Source: Torreya grandis (taxonomy: Eukaryota > Streptophyta > Pinopsida > Cupressales > Taxaceae). Taken from it: a stretch of 64,000 nt of DNA. Shown piece after piece: positions 24,845 to 37,635 of the stretch. The notes below the pieces were generated by a model. It was not told the origin of the DNA. It did no database searches and worked only from the letters and a program-made list of their open reading frames with translations. Within the stretch, counting starts at the first letter, position 1. Each line of letters opens with the position of its first letter. Both the position numbers and the translations under genes were made by a program. Location of the stretch: the NCBI GenBank assembly GCA_037957365.1, contig JARHVA010000123.1, forward strand, positions 3,302,501 to 3,366,500, in the 5' to 3' direction.

Positions 24845-24960
24845 CAAGCTCTTAAAATGGCAAGAGCGTTACTTAGGTTGCTCACAAAATAGTGAGAGCA
24901 TGGCTTAGGTTACTCAAAAAATGGTGAGAGTGTGGCTTAGGGTGACTGAGATAAACTCAA
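24845..24960. repeat. element B 3'-region tandem repeat II
   Basis: Three adjacent units of about 35-40 bp, each with the core AAAATGGYRAGAGYRTKRCTTAGG followed by TTRCTCA, starting near 24856, 24888 and 24919. A second repeat family in the same untranslated region. Confidence 0.7.
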
Positions 24961-25144
24961 TAAGTATCAAGTGTTACCTACATAGTTCCAGAGTAGGACC
25001 TTAAGTCATTGTAGTTATATCTTACAATGGAGGAATCTGACTAGTGTAGTAGCCAATTCAAACAAAATAGGCATAATTGGTATAAAGGCACAGTATGACA
25101 TAGGAAATGGCTAGTTGGTATGTCAAGGTGTGATAAAAAAATGT

Positions 25145-25285
25145 TTCCTCTAGTTTGCCCATAGGTGGTTATAATTGACCAAACAACGACATAGGTCAAT
25201 GATATTAATTTTCCCATAGGTAGTTATAATTAGTAACAAGACTGGTGAGACACTAATTTTCCCATAGGTAGTTATAATCAGGCAC
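25145..25285. repeat. element B 3'-region tandem repeat I, second cluster
   Basis: Three copies of TT(T/G)CCCATAGGTRGTTATAAT, near 25155, 25210 and 25258, separated by 48-55 bp. This is the same core as in the 23545-23835 cluster, so one repeat family flanks about 1.3 kb of other sequence. Confidence 0.7.
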
Positions 25286-25639
25286 ACTTGGTATAGAGAA
25301 TGGAATAAGAAATGAAGGATGCAACTACCAAATTGTTTGTCTTATTGCTCCAAAATATTGCCTCTATCCAGAATGCTTGAAAGAAATATTGAAACTAAAT
25401 TTGAATCCTTTTGTTGAATGTGGCTCTAAAATGAATGGAACAGAACCAAGGTCATAGGGTCAGGTATGGTGGGAGAAATCAACTAGATTTTTGGGGAAAT
25501 TATATGGTAAAATGGATAGGTGATAGTGAAAAGTGATAGGTTAGTAGGATTTTAGGATGGTAAAATGGTATAGTACAAATAAGAAGAGTGATAAAATGAT
25601 ACAACTTGAAATGGTCCTTATAGACAATACACCAAGTCA

Positions 25640-26940
25640 CTCAAACATAGTACCTCTTGAGGTGGATAATGTTCATTGGCTCATCAAGTTCATGTTTGTC
25701 TAATGTGGCAAGCCTAGATGCTCCTCTTCTGTAATTTGCAATAATGATGAAAGGACTAACCCAATTGGGTTTGAACTTGCCTTTATGATTCTTTTTTATC
25801 ATGGTATTCTTTTGGTTCTCTTTAAGGACAAGATCACCAAGTTTAAATTCTTTATGTTTCACACACTGATTATAGTGGCCTTGAAGTTGATTTTGATAGG
25901 CTTGGAGATTGTTCACTGCATCCATGCATTTCTCATCAAGTAACTCTAGTTCCTACATGTGAGCTACTTGATAGTCATTGTCACTTAGGACATGATTGAA
26001 AGAGATGCATAAAGATGGCAACTTGATCTCAATGGGAAGAATGTCTTTGGTACCATAAACAAGTAAATATGGAGTGGTTCCCATGGGTGTATAGTGATTG
26101 GTACGATATGCCCAAAGGGCACATAATATTTGAAGGTGTCAATCATGATCGACATCATTGACAATCCTTTTAAGAATGTTAACAATGGTTTTGTTTAATG
26201 TTTCGGCCTAACCATTACCTTGAGGGCAATATGCCATAAAAAAATGTTGCTTGATGTTATATTCGGTACATAGATTTTTGACATCCTTATTCTTGAATGA
26301 TCCTCCATTATCAGAAATAATGTTAAAAGGGATGCGTAGTGGTAAATGAGATGATTATAAATGAACTTGAAAATTTGCTTTCTAGTCATGTAAGTGAGGG
26401 GTATAGCTTCAACCCACTTAGTGAAATATTCAGTGGTGGTAAGGATATGTTTATGGCTATTAGATGAGGTGGGATTGATCTTCACAATAAGGTTAAGGCC
26501 CCATATAGCAAATTTCCATTATGTCAACATTAGTTTCAAAGTCTTGGCTAGGGCATGAATCAAATTGGCATGTTGTTGACACTTATCACACTTCTCTACA
26601 TATGTAGCTACATTTGCATCCATAATGGGCTAATAATAACCAGTAGGCAAGATATTTTTGGATAGGACCACCCCACTAGTGTGGGCTCCACATACTTCTT
26701 CGTGAACTTTTCATAACGTTAGATTCTACTGAAGTTAAATAATGAAGCAAAGTTCTGTCAAAACTATCATGATAAAGGGTTAAGCCAAGTAAGGTATAAT
26801 GAGTGATTTGGTGGATGAAGGATTTGGATTACTTTAGAGATAGGTTGGGTGGGATAATTTGGTTGTGTAAGTAGTTATAAATGTCTAAATACTAAATAGA
26901 GCTAAGACCAATAATATCACAAATCATTATGATGGTTGAA
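25640..26940 (-). pseudogene. element B integrase remnant
   Basis: Read on the minus strand. The zinc-binding part near 26600-26550 keeps CDKCQQHANLIH. The first catalytic Asp (usual WGxDIIG) reads WGLNLIV, an Asp to Asn change. The nearby TEYFTKWVEAIP has Glu for a conserved Asp. The second Asp is present (IISDNGGSFKN, about 26315-26285, after a frameshift). The Glu is present after a stop in the GNG.AE box. The C-terminal domain is well kept at 25641-25925, with FKLGDLVLKENQ, KGKFKPNWVSPF and MNIIHLKRYY. Inactive because of the catalytic change and breaks. Confidence 0.85.
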
Positions 26941-27490
26941 GGTTCATGAGTTGGTGATAACAAATTTTTGACAAGGAACTGATACTCTTTAGTTGTGTCA
27001 GTTTGTCAAATTAGAGATCCAATAGTGGCCATAGCATCTGCAATTTTGTTACTTGCCCTTAGAATATGTTCAAACTGAATGTTGGCAATCTGCTACTTGA
27101 GAGTATCAACCATGGCCTTATATGGAACCAACTTATCATCTTTGGTCTAAAAGTGGTTTGTAACCTGATTGATGATTAATTGAGAATCACCATAAACCTT
27201 GAGATGAGATATGTTCTATTGTACCACTTGGTGAAGCCCTAAAATAAGTGCTTCACATTCAACCATGTTATTAGTACAAGGAAAGTTGATCCTAAATGAT
27301 TTAGGGATTAGATCCCCTTATGGTATAATAAATAAAATATCTACCCCTGATCCATGTGTTATGAATGATCCATCAAAATACATATTCCAGTGTTTCTCCC
27401 TAAGGGGTGTGTTAATGATGGTCATTGTGGATTCATTAGGAAAATGGAATGTCAATGGCTCTATATCAGTAAGGGGTGTTTCAACAAGCT
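26940..27490 (-). pseudogene. element B second (archaeal-type) RNase H
   Basis: On the minus strand the frame runs YFDGSFITHGSGVDIL (about 27350-27300), NNMVECEALILGL (27275-27235), VYGDSQLIINQV (about 27205-27165) and ADAMATIGS (about 27035). These supply the acidic residues of an archaeal-type RNase H fold, and all four look intact. A second RNase H after the retroviral-type one is diagnostic of the Tat lineage. A few stops remain (for example near 27320 and 27145). Confidence 0.8.
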
Positions 27491-27980
27491 GATCTGCAAA
27501 AAATTACACCTTAATGGATTTTTGGTTAACGTACTCGATGTCAAACTCACTTAGAAGCATGATCCACTTGGACATGTAGCCTTGTAAATATATTTTAGAT
27601 AGTAGATACTTGAGCAGATCTAATTTTGAAATAACCATGGTTTTATTGTTTAACATGTACTGGTGCAATTTTTGAACTATGAAGACCATGGATAAACAAG
27701 CTTTTTTTTTGGGCATATAATTATGTTCATATAAGACCAATGTACAACTTAAATAGTACACAGCATGCTCCTTTCCATTATCATTGTGTTAAGCTAAAAT
27801 TTCCCCCAGGGTATTATCAGTAGCTGATAGATACAACAAAAATGGCTTTCCTAGCATAGGAGGCAATAAAACAAGTGGATTTACTAGATAATCTTTTAGT
27901 TGTTGAAAATTTGTTTGTTAATGATCACCCTAGTGAAATGTGACTCCCTTCTTCAGAAGATGCGTAAAAGGATGGAATTT
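27490..27980 (-). pseudogene. element B first RNase H remnant
   Basis: The open part at 27504-27761 reads MYYLSCTLVLYEHNY, then Leu-rich sequence, and ends SEFDIEYVNQKSIKV. This is the usual join between the retroviral RNase H and the YxxQKSIKGQ segment that leads into the second RNase H of Tat elements. The first catalytic block upstream is blurred by a shift. Confidence 0.7.
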
Positions 27981-28880
27981 ATCAACTAATTGAGATATAA
28001 AGCATCAGATAGACTAGATCTTGCCCTGTAGACTATGAGCTGCTTCAAATTAGTTAGTGGTTTCATCTCTATTATGGCTTGGACTTTGGCTAAATCGACT
28101 TCAATGCCTCAATAAGACATAATGGAAAAAAAATTCTTGAAGTAACACAAAAGACACACGTCTTAGGATTAAGTTTGAATTTGTACTCACATAGTCTTTC
28201 AAATATCTTACATAGCACTGCTAGATGATCGAACCTGGTCTTTGATTTACCAAGAATGTCATCGACATAATCTTCGATAATGTCATGCATCATATCATGA
28301 AATATGATGGTCATGGCTATTTTATAGGTGGCTCCTATATTCTTAAGACCAAACAACATAACTTAATAACACAATGTTCCACATGGAGTGGTGAATGTTA
28401 TCTTATGTTGGTCTTTAGGTGCTATCTTGATCTGGATGTACCCTAAAATTCCATCCATTAATGAAAGCATCACATAACCTATTATGGAGTCAATGATCAT
28501 GTCAATGTTTAGCAATGGAAAGTCATCCTTAGGGAAAGATTTATTTATATCATGGAAATTACTACAGATTATGATCCCTTCTGGATTTTTGTTAATTGAT
28601 ACAACATTAGAGATCCACTCTAAATAGTTGATCGATCGAATATATCTTACTTCTAAGAGTTTTTACAACTCTTTCTTCACTAATATAGCAATGCAAAGAT
28701 GCATCTTACACAGCTTTTGCTTGACTAGTTTGGCATTAATATTGATCATAAGGTAGTATAGAACCAAGGCAGGGCCCAAACCTGGCATGTCAGAATATGT
28801 CCATGCAAAAATATCTACAAATTCCCTCAAAAGGGTTGTAAGGACTTCACGCTCCTTCTTAATAAGGGCCATGCCTAGTT
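27980..28880 (-). pseudogene. element B reverse transcriptase remnant
   Basis: It starts with FVDIFAWTYSDMPGLGP and VKQKLCKMHL (28663-28872). It continues through a broken palm region (PKDDFPLLNIDMIID, about 28530-28490, and IKIAPKDQHKITFTTPCG, about 28430-28380). It then reads MLFGLKNIGATY and EDYVDDILGKSK, the catalytic YVDD box at 28258-28269. The open stretch 28090-28359 ends in the thumb. The FAW.Y.DMPG block before the fingers is typical of Tat-type polyproteins. Stops prevent function. Confidence 0.87.
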
Positions 28881-29531
28881 TGATCCATTTTCAGTTATTT
28901 GAGGACCTGATGTTAACCTCTATTATATCCTCCACTAGAAATTTTGAACCATCTTCAAGGATAGTGGGCAACGATCTAAACTAGTTAATGACATTAGAGT
29001 CATCTTTTAGGACTAGCTCTTCAAGTTCCCCTAGGCACTTTGAATCAGAGTCCCCTAATGGGAGGTTTGTCCATGTAATAAAAATTGTTGAAAACTCTTG
29101 AATGATTTGATCAAAATCTTATTGTTCTTTAAAACTGAACTCAGACTCATAGACAAGTGCATCATTAGTGGTATCTTGAGCTATGGTTGAAGAAGGTTGA
29201 ACACCCCCTTCTAATGGCACCTAAAACATGTTTTCACCACTAGATTAGCCTTTTTCTTTACTTTTACCCTGGTCAAAAAGTTCCTCAAAGAGGTTTTCAC
29301 TTTGGTACCTCAATGCTTTAATTATTTGCTTTTGGCTAAGGGTGTTCACCTATTCTCCAAAATAAGCTTCAGGATCTAACTCGATTGAGAACCTTGATTT
29401 ATAGTCCCCCAACAGAACATTGTCTCTAAGGTTGAGAAAATCATAGAAAGCCTCATCATTTTGGAACTCATCAATCGACATGTTATAATATTATTGGTCC
29501 CAAACTATTAGCTGGGGATAATACAATGACA

Positions 29532-29830
29532 TCAGGTTGTGGTGAATGACTGGTCTAAGGGTACAAATGGAATGAGTATTAAATAGGTTAGTCTCGACGA
29601 GGTCATCAAAAGGCTATGATCAGACTTTGCTTCACTACCAGCATCCTCATCACTAGTTGATGATGATGAAACATGATTAAGGTACATGGGATCACCCCTA
29701 GGTGGTTTAAATCCAAGTCCATAGGGCCCTTTATATTTGGTCATGGAAATTGGCTCAAGCACTCCTTGTTGATTTGGTCCTAGGCCTCTTCCTTCATAGT
29801 CATGATTCTTCATGATCCTATTGGGGATAG
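29532..29830 (-). pseudogene. element B G-patch-like linker
   Basis: A minus-strand open stretch has YEGRGLGPNQQGVLEPI and then GPYGLGFKPPRG. The regularly spaced glycines (GxGLGxxxQG...PI...GLGF) resemble a G-patch, an RNA-binding motif found after protease in some retroviruses and, from memory, in plant Tat-like polyproteins. It is followed by a Ser/Asp/Glu-rich spacer. Position between protease and RT fits. The function in the element is unknown. Confidence 0.6.
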
Positions 29831-30009
29831 GATACTTAGAATTATCATAACAATCAGCCTACTTTTCATTCTATAATCATGATTCATCTCCTTTAAGAGG
29901 GTCCTATTCTAGGCCAGATGCTAGTATAAAGGTGATGGGTCCTTTACCTTTTCCCTTTTGTTGCCATTTTGGATAAGTGGTTTGGCTTTAGGTCTTCTAA
30001 AGGACTTTG

Positions 30010-30745
30010 GGTTCTATGGAAGGTTTGTGATGTGAAAGGTATCATGATTTAAATACTCTCCTAGGCCATTAGATGAGATGGTATAATGATTGGATATCTC
30101 AGGAGGCAGCATGTCAGAAAGGGAATCAAGAGTATTAGGATCAATGCAATTGTCTTCTAGTGAATCAAGGAGTATTGCTTTTCCATTATCTTGCTTGGCC
30201 ACTATATTCAAGCCAAAAATATAGTTATAACTCTTGAACTCAGCCTCTAGGTGTTTGAAGTGATCGTAAGGATGTAAATCTCCCAGTATACAAACTTCCA
30301 TCCCTAAATGAGAGAGCCTGATACATTGGTGCAATGTCAATGGGACTGCATGAATTTTGTGTAACCAACGTCTTCCCAAAAGCATATTGTATGATAAATC
30401 AAGATTTAGCACATGGAAAAGTGTATCATGGGTCAAAAGCCCAAAGATAATTGATAAATATATGGTACTTTATGATTCTCATTCTTAATTGTCATAGGCT
30501 TTGATGGTTATCATTTTTGCTTGAAGATCTACCATTGTGTACCCAAGAATCTTGATGAGATTTAGAGACACTATGTTTAGACCTGATCCATTATCTATAA
30601 GGACACATTTCACTTTGTGCCACTTTATGAAAACTTCAATGTATAATGGTTTATTATGCAGTGGGCCAAGGGATGACATATCGCTTTGGTTAAAAATGTC
30701 TTGTTGGGATGGAACTAGATGTCCAACCAAAACTTAGAATTTGTC
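30010..30745 (-). pseudogene. element B aspartic protease remnant
   Basis: 30485-30730 (minus) reads PLYIEVFIKWHKVKCVLIDN and then GSGLNIVSL, the Asp-Asn-Gly-Ser active-site loop of Tat-type proteases. After a break, 30014-30436 continues with DLSYNMLLGRRWLHKIHAVP and TLHQCI, the conserved flap-distal block (LLGRxWxH). The catalytic Asp is present. The two halves are separated by a stop near 30450. About 240 residues in all, normal for the domain plus linker. Confidence 0.82.
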
Positions 30746-31079
30746 AGTGGATATGTCACTTGAAACTGTGGATTGGCTCAGAAAGTTATTCAATTTTTTT
30801 TGTGGATTGTTGACATATGAAACAAATCTAAAATGGAGATTTGTGTTGTGTCTTTTGCAATTGTTCTACAATGTGAAACTTCTTCTCTTAGTCAGTGTTA
30901 AATGGCTTATTTTGAGGTTGAACGGTTGATTGGGTGATGGGTGAAGTGGAAGATGGATGTGGGCCTAGGATGGTAATCTTTAACCTCCAAGTTGTGATTG
31001 CACAATTGGTATTAAACATAGGACCATGATTGCTAACAAATGATGGTGATGGTGGGGGACCAAATAGGATAAGTCTCAA

Positions 31080-34000
31080 TTGTTAATGCACTTGTGTGTG
31101 GTCATGAGGCAATGATGAGTTATCAATATAGAGTCCAAAATTAATAATGCATGCTTGCTAGTATGCCTATATGTAGCACTAGGTCAAGGAAGGATTATCA
31201 ATGTGAGTTTGTGGATTGGCATTATTTAGTAAAGGTCTTGATTGATTCGTATTTGGTCTTGGATTGATGGAGATGGTGTTAACATGATCTGCTACAATAT
31301 GACCTACAACTTTTTTGTAGTCATGTGTGACTGCATGGTAGGTCTATTGGTTGTTGTCATTTTGACCTTAGCTCTATCTATTGTTTAGATGTTATTGGTT
31401 TTAATATTGGGGATTCTACTGATTTTATGGTTTGGCCTTGGTTGTTGAAACTATTGTTGTTGGTGTTGCACTGATTATTGTTACTGTTATTGTTTTCATT
31501 GCTATTATTGTTGTTGTGGTTAGTTGTTATGTTGGGGAAAGGGGTTTTGATAGATTCTAAGGGTTTGATTGGAAGTGGAAGCACCACCATCCAATGTTAT
31601 CTCCCCATTATCCAACATATTTTGAATAAAATGTTTAATTTGCACACAATGACACAAATTATGTCTATTAACCCAATGATATTCATATATTCATTTTGGT
31701 GGTACCAATCAGGATAAATAATGCCTTGAGGATAATGTTTCAGTATAAGCCAGCTAATCAGATTAACAATAACAAGCTTGTGAAACATATATTCAATAGG
31801 CTCTCTAAGGTCACTAAAAACATGATGAGTAGGCACTGTTCTTCTTAGAGGTGGATCTTTCAATGGAAAAGTTTGTTGCATTTGTTGTGTGGGTCAAAGT
31901 TGTTGTGCTTGTTGCATTCACTGAAAAGGTTGTGGGTTAAGAGTAAATTATACATGTTGTGTGGGTTGAGAAGAAAGTGTTTGCATCATTTGGACATGTC
32001 TTGACTCTATTACTCCATTTCTAACAACATTTTTGTTGTGGTTGAATTGCCTTGGGTTATCATTATTATTGGCCTATGTCAGTTGAGATGCTTGTGCTTG
32101 GACTTGATGTTGGTTTTGGCCATTTCCTAGATTGGTACCCTAATTTTAATTTGATGAGGTAAGCTTAATGATCCCTTCATTAATAATGGATCGCTTGATC
32201 AACAAACCTTTATCAATGATCACCTTTAAAGGTATGTGCACATTATAGTTCTAGATGATAGGATATCTCACTATGCAAATTTTTAGTAAACACAGTGGCT
32301 AATTGTTTATTTGGTAAAGTATGGGTAATCAACTTACAAGGGCTCTCCATAATTGTAGATAACTTGAAAAACTGTCACTGGCCTTTTGCTTGGCTTGCGT
32401 CAAGTCAACCAAATAAATCTCATGGTTGAGATTGTATGAAAATGGTTACATAAACTTGTCTGAAAGATCATCAAAATTGGATATTGAATTATTGGGAAAC
32501 TTCAAAAACCACTCCAAGGCTTGTCCTTAGAAACTCCTTGAGAACAACAACAAATGGTAGATGTCTCTATATTCCATTGGTTGGCATGCAACAAAGAACT
32601 CAGTCAAATGAGCCTTGGGGTCACCTTTCCCCTTGTATTTGTCAAATTTAGGTAATGGTATTTGCAAATACTCCATGTTAAATGCATAAGAACACACGTC
32701 ATCTAATTTGAAATTTTTAGTTTGTTTCCCAACTTGTATGGCAACAATTTCATCTTTCATTTGTTACATTTCTTGGGCTAGGAAACTAGAGGGAATATTG
32801 GCTTGAGGTGAAACATTGGCCTAGATAGATGGTTGAGTAGTCACAAGTGGAACACTTTGAATGCGGTATGATGAAGGTATTTTTGGGGTACATTGGTTTG
32901 GTTGGGGAATAGACTAAGAATACGCATGTGTGGATTAGAATGCAATTGTTGAAATTACATTTGTGGTTGTGCAATATTCTAGTTAGGGTTAAATATGTAG
33001 GTCTAAGTTTGGGAATTTTGAGGTTGGAATAGAGGGATATGGCTATACTATTCATATTGGGGTTGAATAGGGACCTATTTCCAATTAATCAAACCTTGTT
33101 GTTGAGGGGGGTACTTGTGAACCAAGAACCTATCATTGAACTAGTTAGACATTCAATGTAAAAGGTAAAGGTTATCAAATTGGCACTTGAGGAACATTGA
33201 AACCTCTTTTTTGCATGAATCCCTATTTGGAAATGGTTGCATGTTGGAGATTCAAAACCTATCGCTAACCAATATTTATATGTTTTTGATTAGACATCAT
33301 CTAGATTTGAATTGGTATATTGGTCTACGAGGAAATAGGTATGTTCATCGCTACTTGGTGAGGTGGAACATTGGTTGCCACGTATTGAGGTGGAAATATA
33401 TTCTACCTCTATTATGTTGGTATATTAGATTATGTCTACTATTTTGGAATATTACTTATTGTCTATTCATTAATATTCATCACATTTTGCTGTGGAGGCA
33501 TGACACTAATCATTAGATAATTACCTAATCTTGTTGGTTGAGCACTTGAAGAAGTAGTTGGTTGAGGATTAGTGTTAGTAGTTAGTTGATGTTAGGACAT
33601 AGAAACTCCTACTCCCTAATTTTGAGAACCACTCATGGTGTTAACTAAAGGTATACTTGTTTGTGTACTAGTTGTTTGGGTATTTACACCACTTTGGTTT
33701 GCATTAGATGTTGCTTGTGCATTAGCCACTATGTTTTGTTCAATGTTTTATGTATAATCAAAATAAACTTCTTCAATATTTGGCACATGAAACAAGTTAT
33801 CAACTGAAGTGTTTTGTTTGAAGGGATCTACACACTGATTATCCTAACTAGTCAATTCTATTATCACTCTTAGTGAAGGAACTAAATCTATGAGAGGTTT
33901 ACTAGACATGGTCATCTGGTTAAAATTATGTGCTAGGTTCAAGTACATTTGATATGTTGTTTGCATTTGTATAAAGTGATCCTCCATGAGGTCCTTGCCT

Positions 34001-34530
34001 TTGACAAGCATATTAGGGTCCTAATATGGTGTTTGGACTAATGCTAAAGGATTTATATAAGAAGCCTATTAACTATAAATTATGTTATGAGGCATTCTTA
34101 CTAGGCTTGAAAAATTTTCATGGGGGAAATATGCTAGAAACTTTCCCCCTTTTTCTATAGCTCTAACCAAAATCTCATCCTTATTTTCTAACAAGTAATG
34201 CTCAAATAGATAAGGATCATACCTAGATGGTGCAGTAACATAGTATAGTTGTTGAAGAACTAGTTCTTTAATTGTAGGTACCAAAGCTAGATACTAATCT
34301 ATTTGTTATTGATCCTACTCTAAGTAAGGATGCATGTTTACCAAGTAATGAGCCAATGGGTCATGGTCTTATGCCCCTATTTGAGTGTTATAAGATGGAT
34401 AAGAATCTACCTCGTAAATAACATTGTCTACATAGGGGTCTTGAATCATTTCTTCTTGTGCGACCACATTACTAAATCTTGGATTGTACATGAGGCCACT
34501 ACGAGTATACGAATACATGTTAAGATCCAT
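31080..34530 (-). pseudogene. element B gag
   Basis: The likely start is ATG at 34530 (minus), beginning MDLNMYSYTRSG. The frame continues through mostly TAA/TAG interruptions. An N-terminal region at 34069-34284 (LQQLYYVTAPSRYDPYLFEH) leads into a long Gln/Thr/Ser/Asn-rich spacer. The Retrotrans_gag core at 32350-32760 has IPLPKFDKYKGKGDPKAHLTEF, then LFSRSF, ALEWFLKFPNNSI and DDLSDKFM. An Asn-rich low-complexity linker lies at 31400-31560, before protease. No clear zinc knuckle was seen. At over 1100 codons it is long, in keeping with Tat elements. Confidence 0.75.
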
Positions 34531-36955
34531 AGTAAATGTTTCACAATTAAAAGGGAATAAATTTATATAAACTTTAAAAATGAGATGTCTAAAAAGAAGT
34601 TCAAACTTGATCTAACTTAGTCAAAAGGATGGATATGTATCTCCAAAAATATTGATACAATGACTTTTGATAAAATAAGCTAACATAAAGTGTCTAACGT
34701 TACACATCTCACACAAAAGGTCAAATAAAAGGACCGTAAATCAAAATGCCAATTTCCAAGTCAAAGTGTTTCAAATTAGTCTAATTTAAGAAAAACAAAA
34801 GTTACTAGGAATTTTGGCCAAACATGGCATCAAAAGCTAGGCTCAAACAAATCATGTGCTAGGACTTTTATTCAAATGACATCAAAAGCTATACTTTAAT
34901 AGATGAGATATTTAATCTAACAGATTTGAAACACTTCTAACGAAAACTAGGCATTTAACTCTTGGACATAAACTTGATCAATAAGTATGAGGTATGAAAC
35001 AAAAGGCACTTGGAGATAGTTTATTTTCTCTTAAATAATGGCACAAAACTAGATTCTTTTGACTGATAAGCTAGGCAAAGGTGAACAACGTAATCATGCT
35101 AGATAAAGGCTCTCAAAAAAAACTCAAAATGGTTGAAACCTTTAAACAACTTGGACTCTATGTGAATAGGTCTATGAAATAAGTTTCAAAATAATTTGAG
35201 CAACGTAACCATGCAAAAATGATCAAAAGGTGTGATAAATGCTTGCTTCAAGACTCTAAGGCAAAAATGGTTTCAACATGATTTTGGTAGTGTAACACTA
35301 CTCTCTTCAAATCAAATAATAAACACATAAAGTTTGACAAACTTCTAAGGCAAAAGCTTGCTATCAAATGGAATTTAATAGAAAAGGTGAAATAGGATGG
35401 ATAGTACAAAATTTAGCCTAGGACTCAAAGTGTGAGCAATATGCAAGATGACTTTAGTCCTAGCAAATGATGATAATGAGGTTGAGTCTAAAAATGACCC
35501 TCAATTCAAATTGGGAATTGAAATCAAGTTAAAATAAGTCAAGTGCAAAGTGGTGGACCCAATTTAACACATCAACCTTTAAAACATGGAAGAGTCCAAT
35601 TTTGAATTTAAACTATCAATGAGGGACTTAAACAAAATGTGGCAAAAGGTCTAGACTCAAATAGGCAGCATAACTACACCAAATTGAAGGATATGACACA
35701 AAGTGTATGATGATGTTTTTGAATAAGGACAAAGATGTTTTTTATTTGGGTAGCATAATGCCTCCTTGTTCAAATAAATTTTGGGATAATGTGTTTGGTT
35801 ATGTCATTTTTGTTAACACCAAGTTTTGAATCCACACAAAAACTAAGTAATATAAGACAAAGACAAATTAACTAACTAATAATCTTCAATTCTAAATTGA
35901 CAATGTATGGCAAAGTGGGATTAACTAATCTAACAAGTTTTCAAATGTTTCTAGATGGATTAGATGCATAATACATTCACATCAACATGTAATAGAATCA
36001 ACACATCAATTGGGTTTGCATCATATGGCTTGTTGTAAAAAAGGTCTTGCCTTTTTTACAACAATTACATCTATCACTTGCTCAATGTAGTGTGATATCC
36101 AACATGATCATACATCTCAGGATTAGCCCTAGTGATAGGAGATGGTCTAACCGCTCAAACCATCTCCTAATGGGGTGATCCTAATTTATATACCCCCTCA
36201 TGGAGAGGGGTTAAAGACAATGTTGGGAGATGAATTCTTGGGTCAAGGCTTCCCTAAAGAACTCGTGGGAGGTAATGAAGTCTCCCTCACAAGCTAAGAT
36301 TTAATGAAAGTAAAAAAACAAGTAAAAGAGCTTTAAAGGTTGTTTCTAGGTCACCCAAGCCATGCAGGTATTGAGGAGAGCCTTGAAAACTTCTCTTTTA
36401 CGCCTTTGGACTAAGTCAATTTGAAAATAAGTTGATGCTTTTGATCCCAAAATTTATTTAAAAGGTACGGATGGGAGACCATACACGCACAACTCCCTAT
36501 TTGCTCAAATAAATCTATTGTAGGCAAACAATGATAACAACTTTGTAAAAACTTGAAGTGTGTTCAATTTTAAATCACTAAACAAAATGTATGGTGATGT
36601 TTTTTATCCCTTTGGCTTAAAGATGTAAAAACTTTCACCAAAAAGACTATATGAAACAATAATCACCTAAGTTCATTTTAAGCCCAAAGATTGAAGTGTT
36701 CAAGATTTGTTTTAGGCACCAAATTTGAAGTGTGCATGATTTTAACCAAGTTCTTTTTAAAACCCCAAATTGAAGTGTATGATTAATTAAAAATTCCCAA
36801 ATTAATCTTCCAAACTAGTGTTTCAACCTATAAAAACAAAATTAGGTCTGCCTACTTTGAAGCACTTATGGGATTGAGCAAATAAATTTGTAAAATAAGC
36901 TCTCAAGTTTTTCACATAGTGCAATACTACTACTCCACAATGCAAACCTATAACT
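34531..36955. other. element B leader, non-coding
   Basis: About 2.4 kb between the gag start and the leader repeats with no open frame that resembles a protein on either strand. Ogre elements carry an extra ORF upstream of gag; I see no trace of one here. A strong hairpin lies at 36137-36168. Repeated AAGTGT- and CCAAATTTGAAGTG-like words near 36550-36780 suggest weak internal duplication. Confidence 0.5.
36137..36168. repeat. perfect 10 bp hairpin in element B leader
   Basis: AGGAGATGGT (36137-36146) and ACCATCTCCT (36159-36168) are exact inverted copies with a 12-base loop. Flanking bases extend partial pairing (GGATTAG...CTAATCC-like). In an LTR-retrotransposon leader such a stem could act in RNA packaging or dimerisation, but this is inference. 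Confidence 0.6.
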
Positions 36956-37385
36956 CTACAAAATCATGATTCAGACAGATAATATCGCTATTCAGTTTAG
37001 ATTAACAGAAAACATAATATTGCTACTCAGGCCAATAATCCCACTATTCAGGTTAACAATCCCATGAGTTGGGTCCATGATCCTGCTATTTAGGTTCATA
37101 ATATTGTAATCTGGGTCCATAATCTCACTATTCAAATTCATAATCCTACAACTGAAAGAGTTGTGGTATTTTTACTTAACCCTAATGGTCTATGTTAACT
37201 ACTAGTGGTTTAGCTACAGTATCATGACTCAGATCAACAATATCACTATTAGTAAATAGTGGTATTGCAATTTTGTGTCTTAAAAGTTACAAGAGTGTAA
37301 TATTGCTACTATCAAGTAGTGGGATTGTAATATCACTAGTAGTGAATAGTGGGATTATGATATCACTACTGGACCTATAGATAGA
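36955..37385. repeat. element B leader degenerate minisatellite
   Basis: A roughly 28-32 bp unit (AATCCCACTATTCAGGTTCAT-like) recurs about seven times between 36960 and 37160. A related unit (TAATATCACTAGTAGTGAATAGTGGGAT-like) recurs several times at 37235-37375. The second set contains the inverted form of the first (ACTATT versus AATAGT), so the single strand could fold. It lies close to the primer site. Confidence 0.7.
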
Positions 37386-37635
37386 GATAAATGTTAAGCC
37401 AAAAATAGTTAAAACACAATATCATAACTTGGAATGACAAAGCTGTGACTATCTCAGTGGCAAGATTGGGGTCTAAATGACAAACCTATGACTCCATAGT
37501 GACAAAATCATGATTTCTAAAAAAATGTAATTTTTTTAAAAATGTCACTCTCTTTGCTCCCACACTTCAAGATCATGTGTGAAAGTGGTTAGTAAGTTGT
37601 TTATAGGTGTTTTTGGACCAAATTTGTGATGCTAG

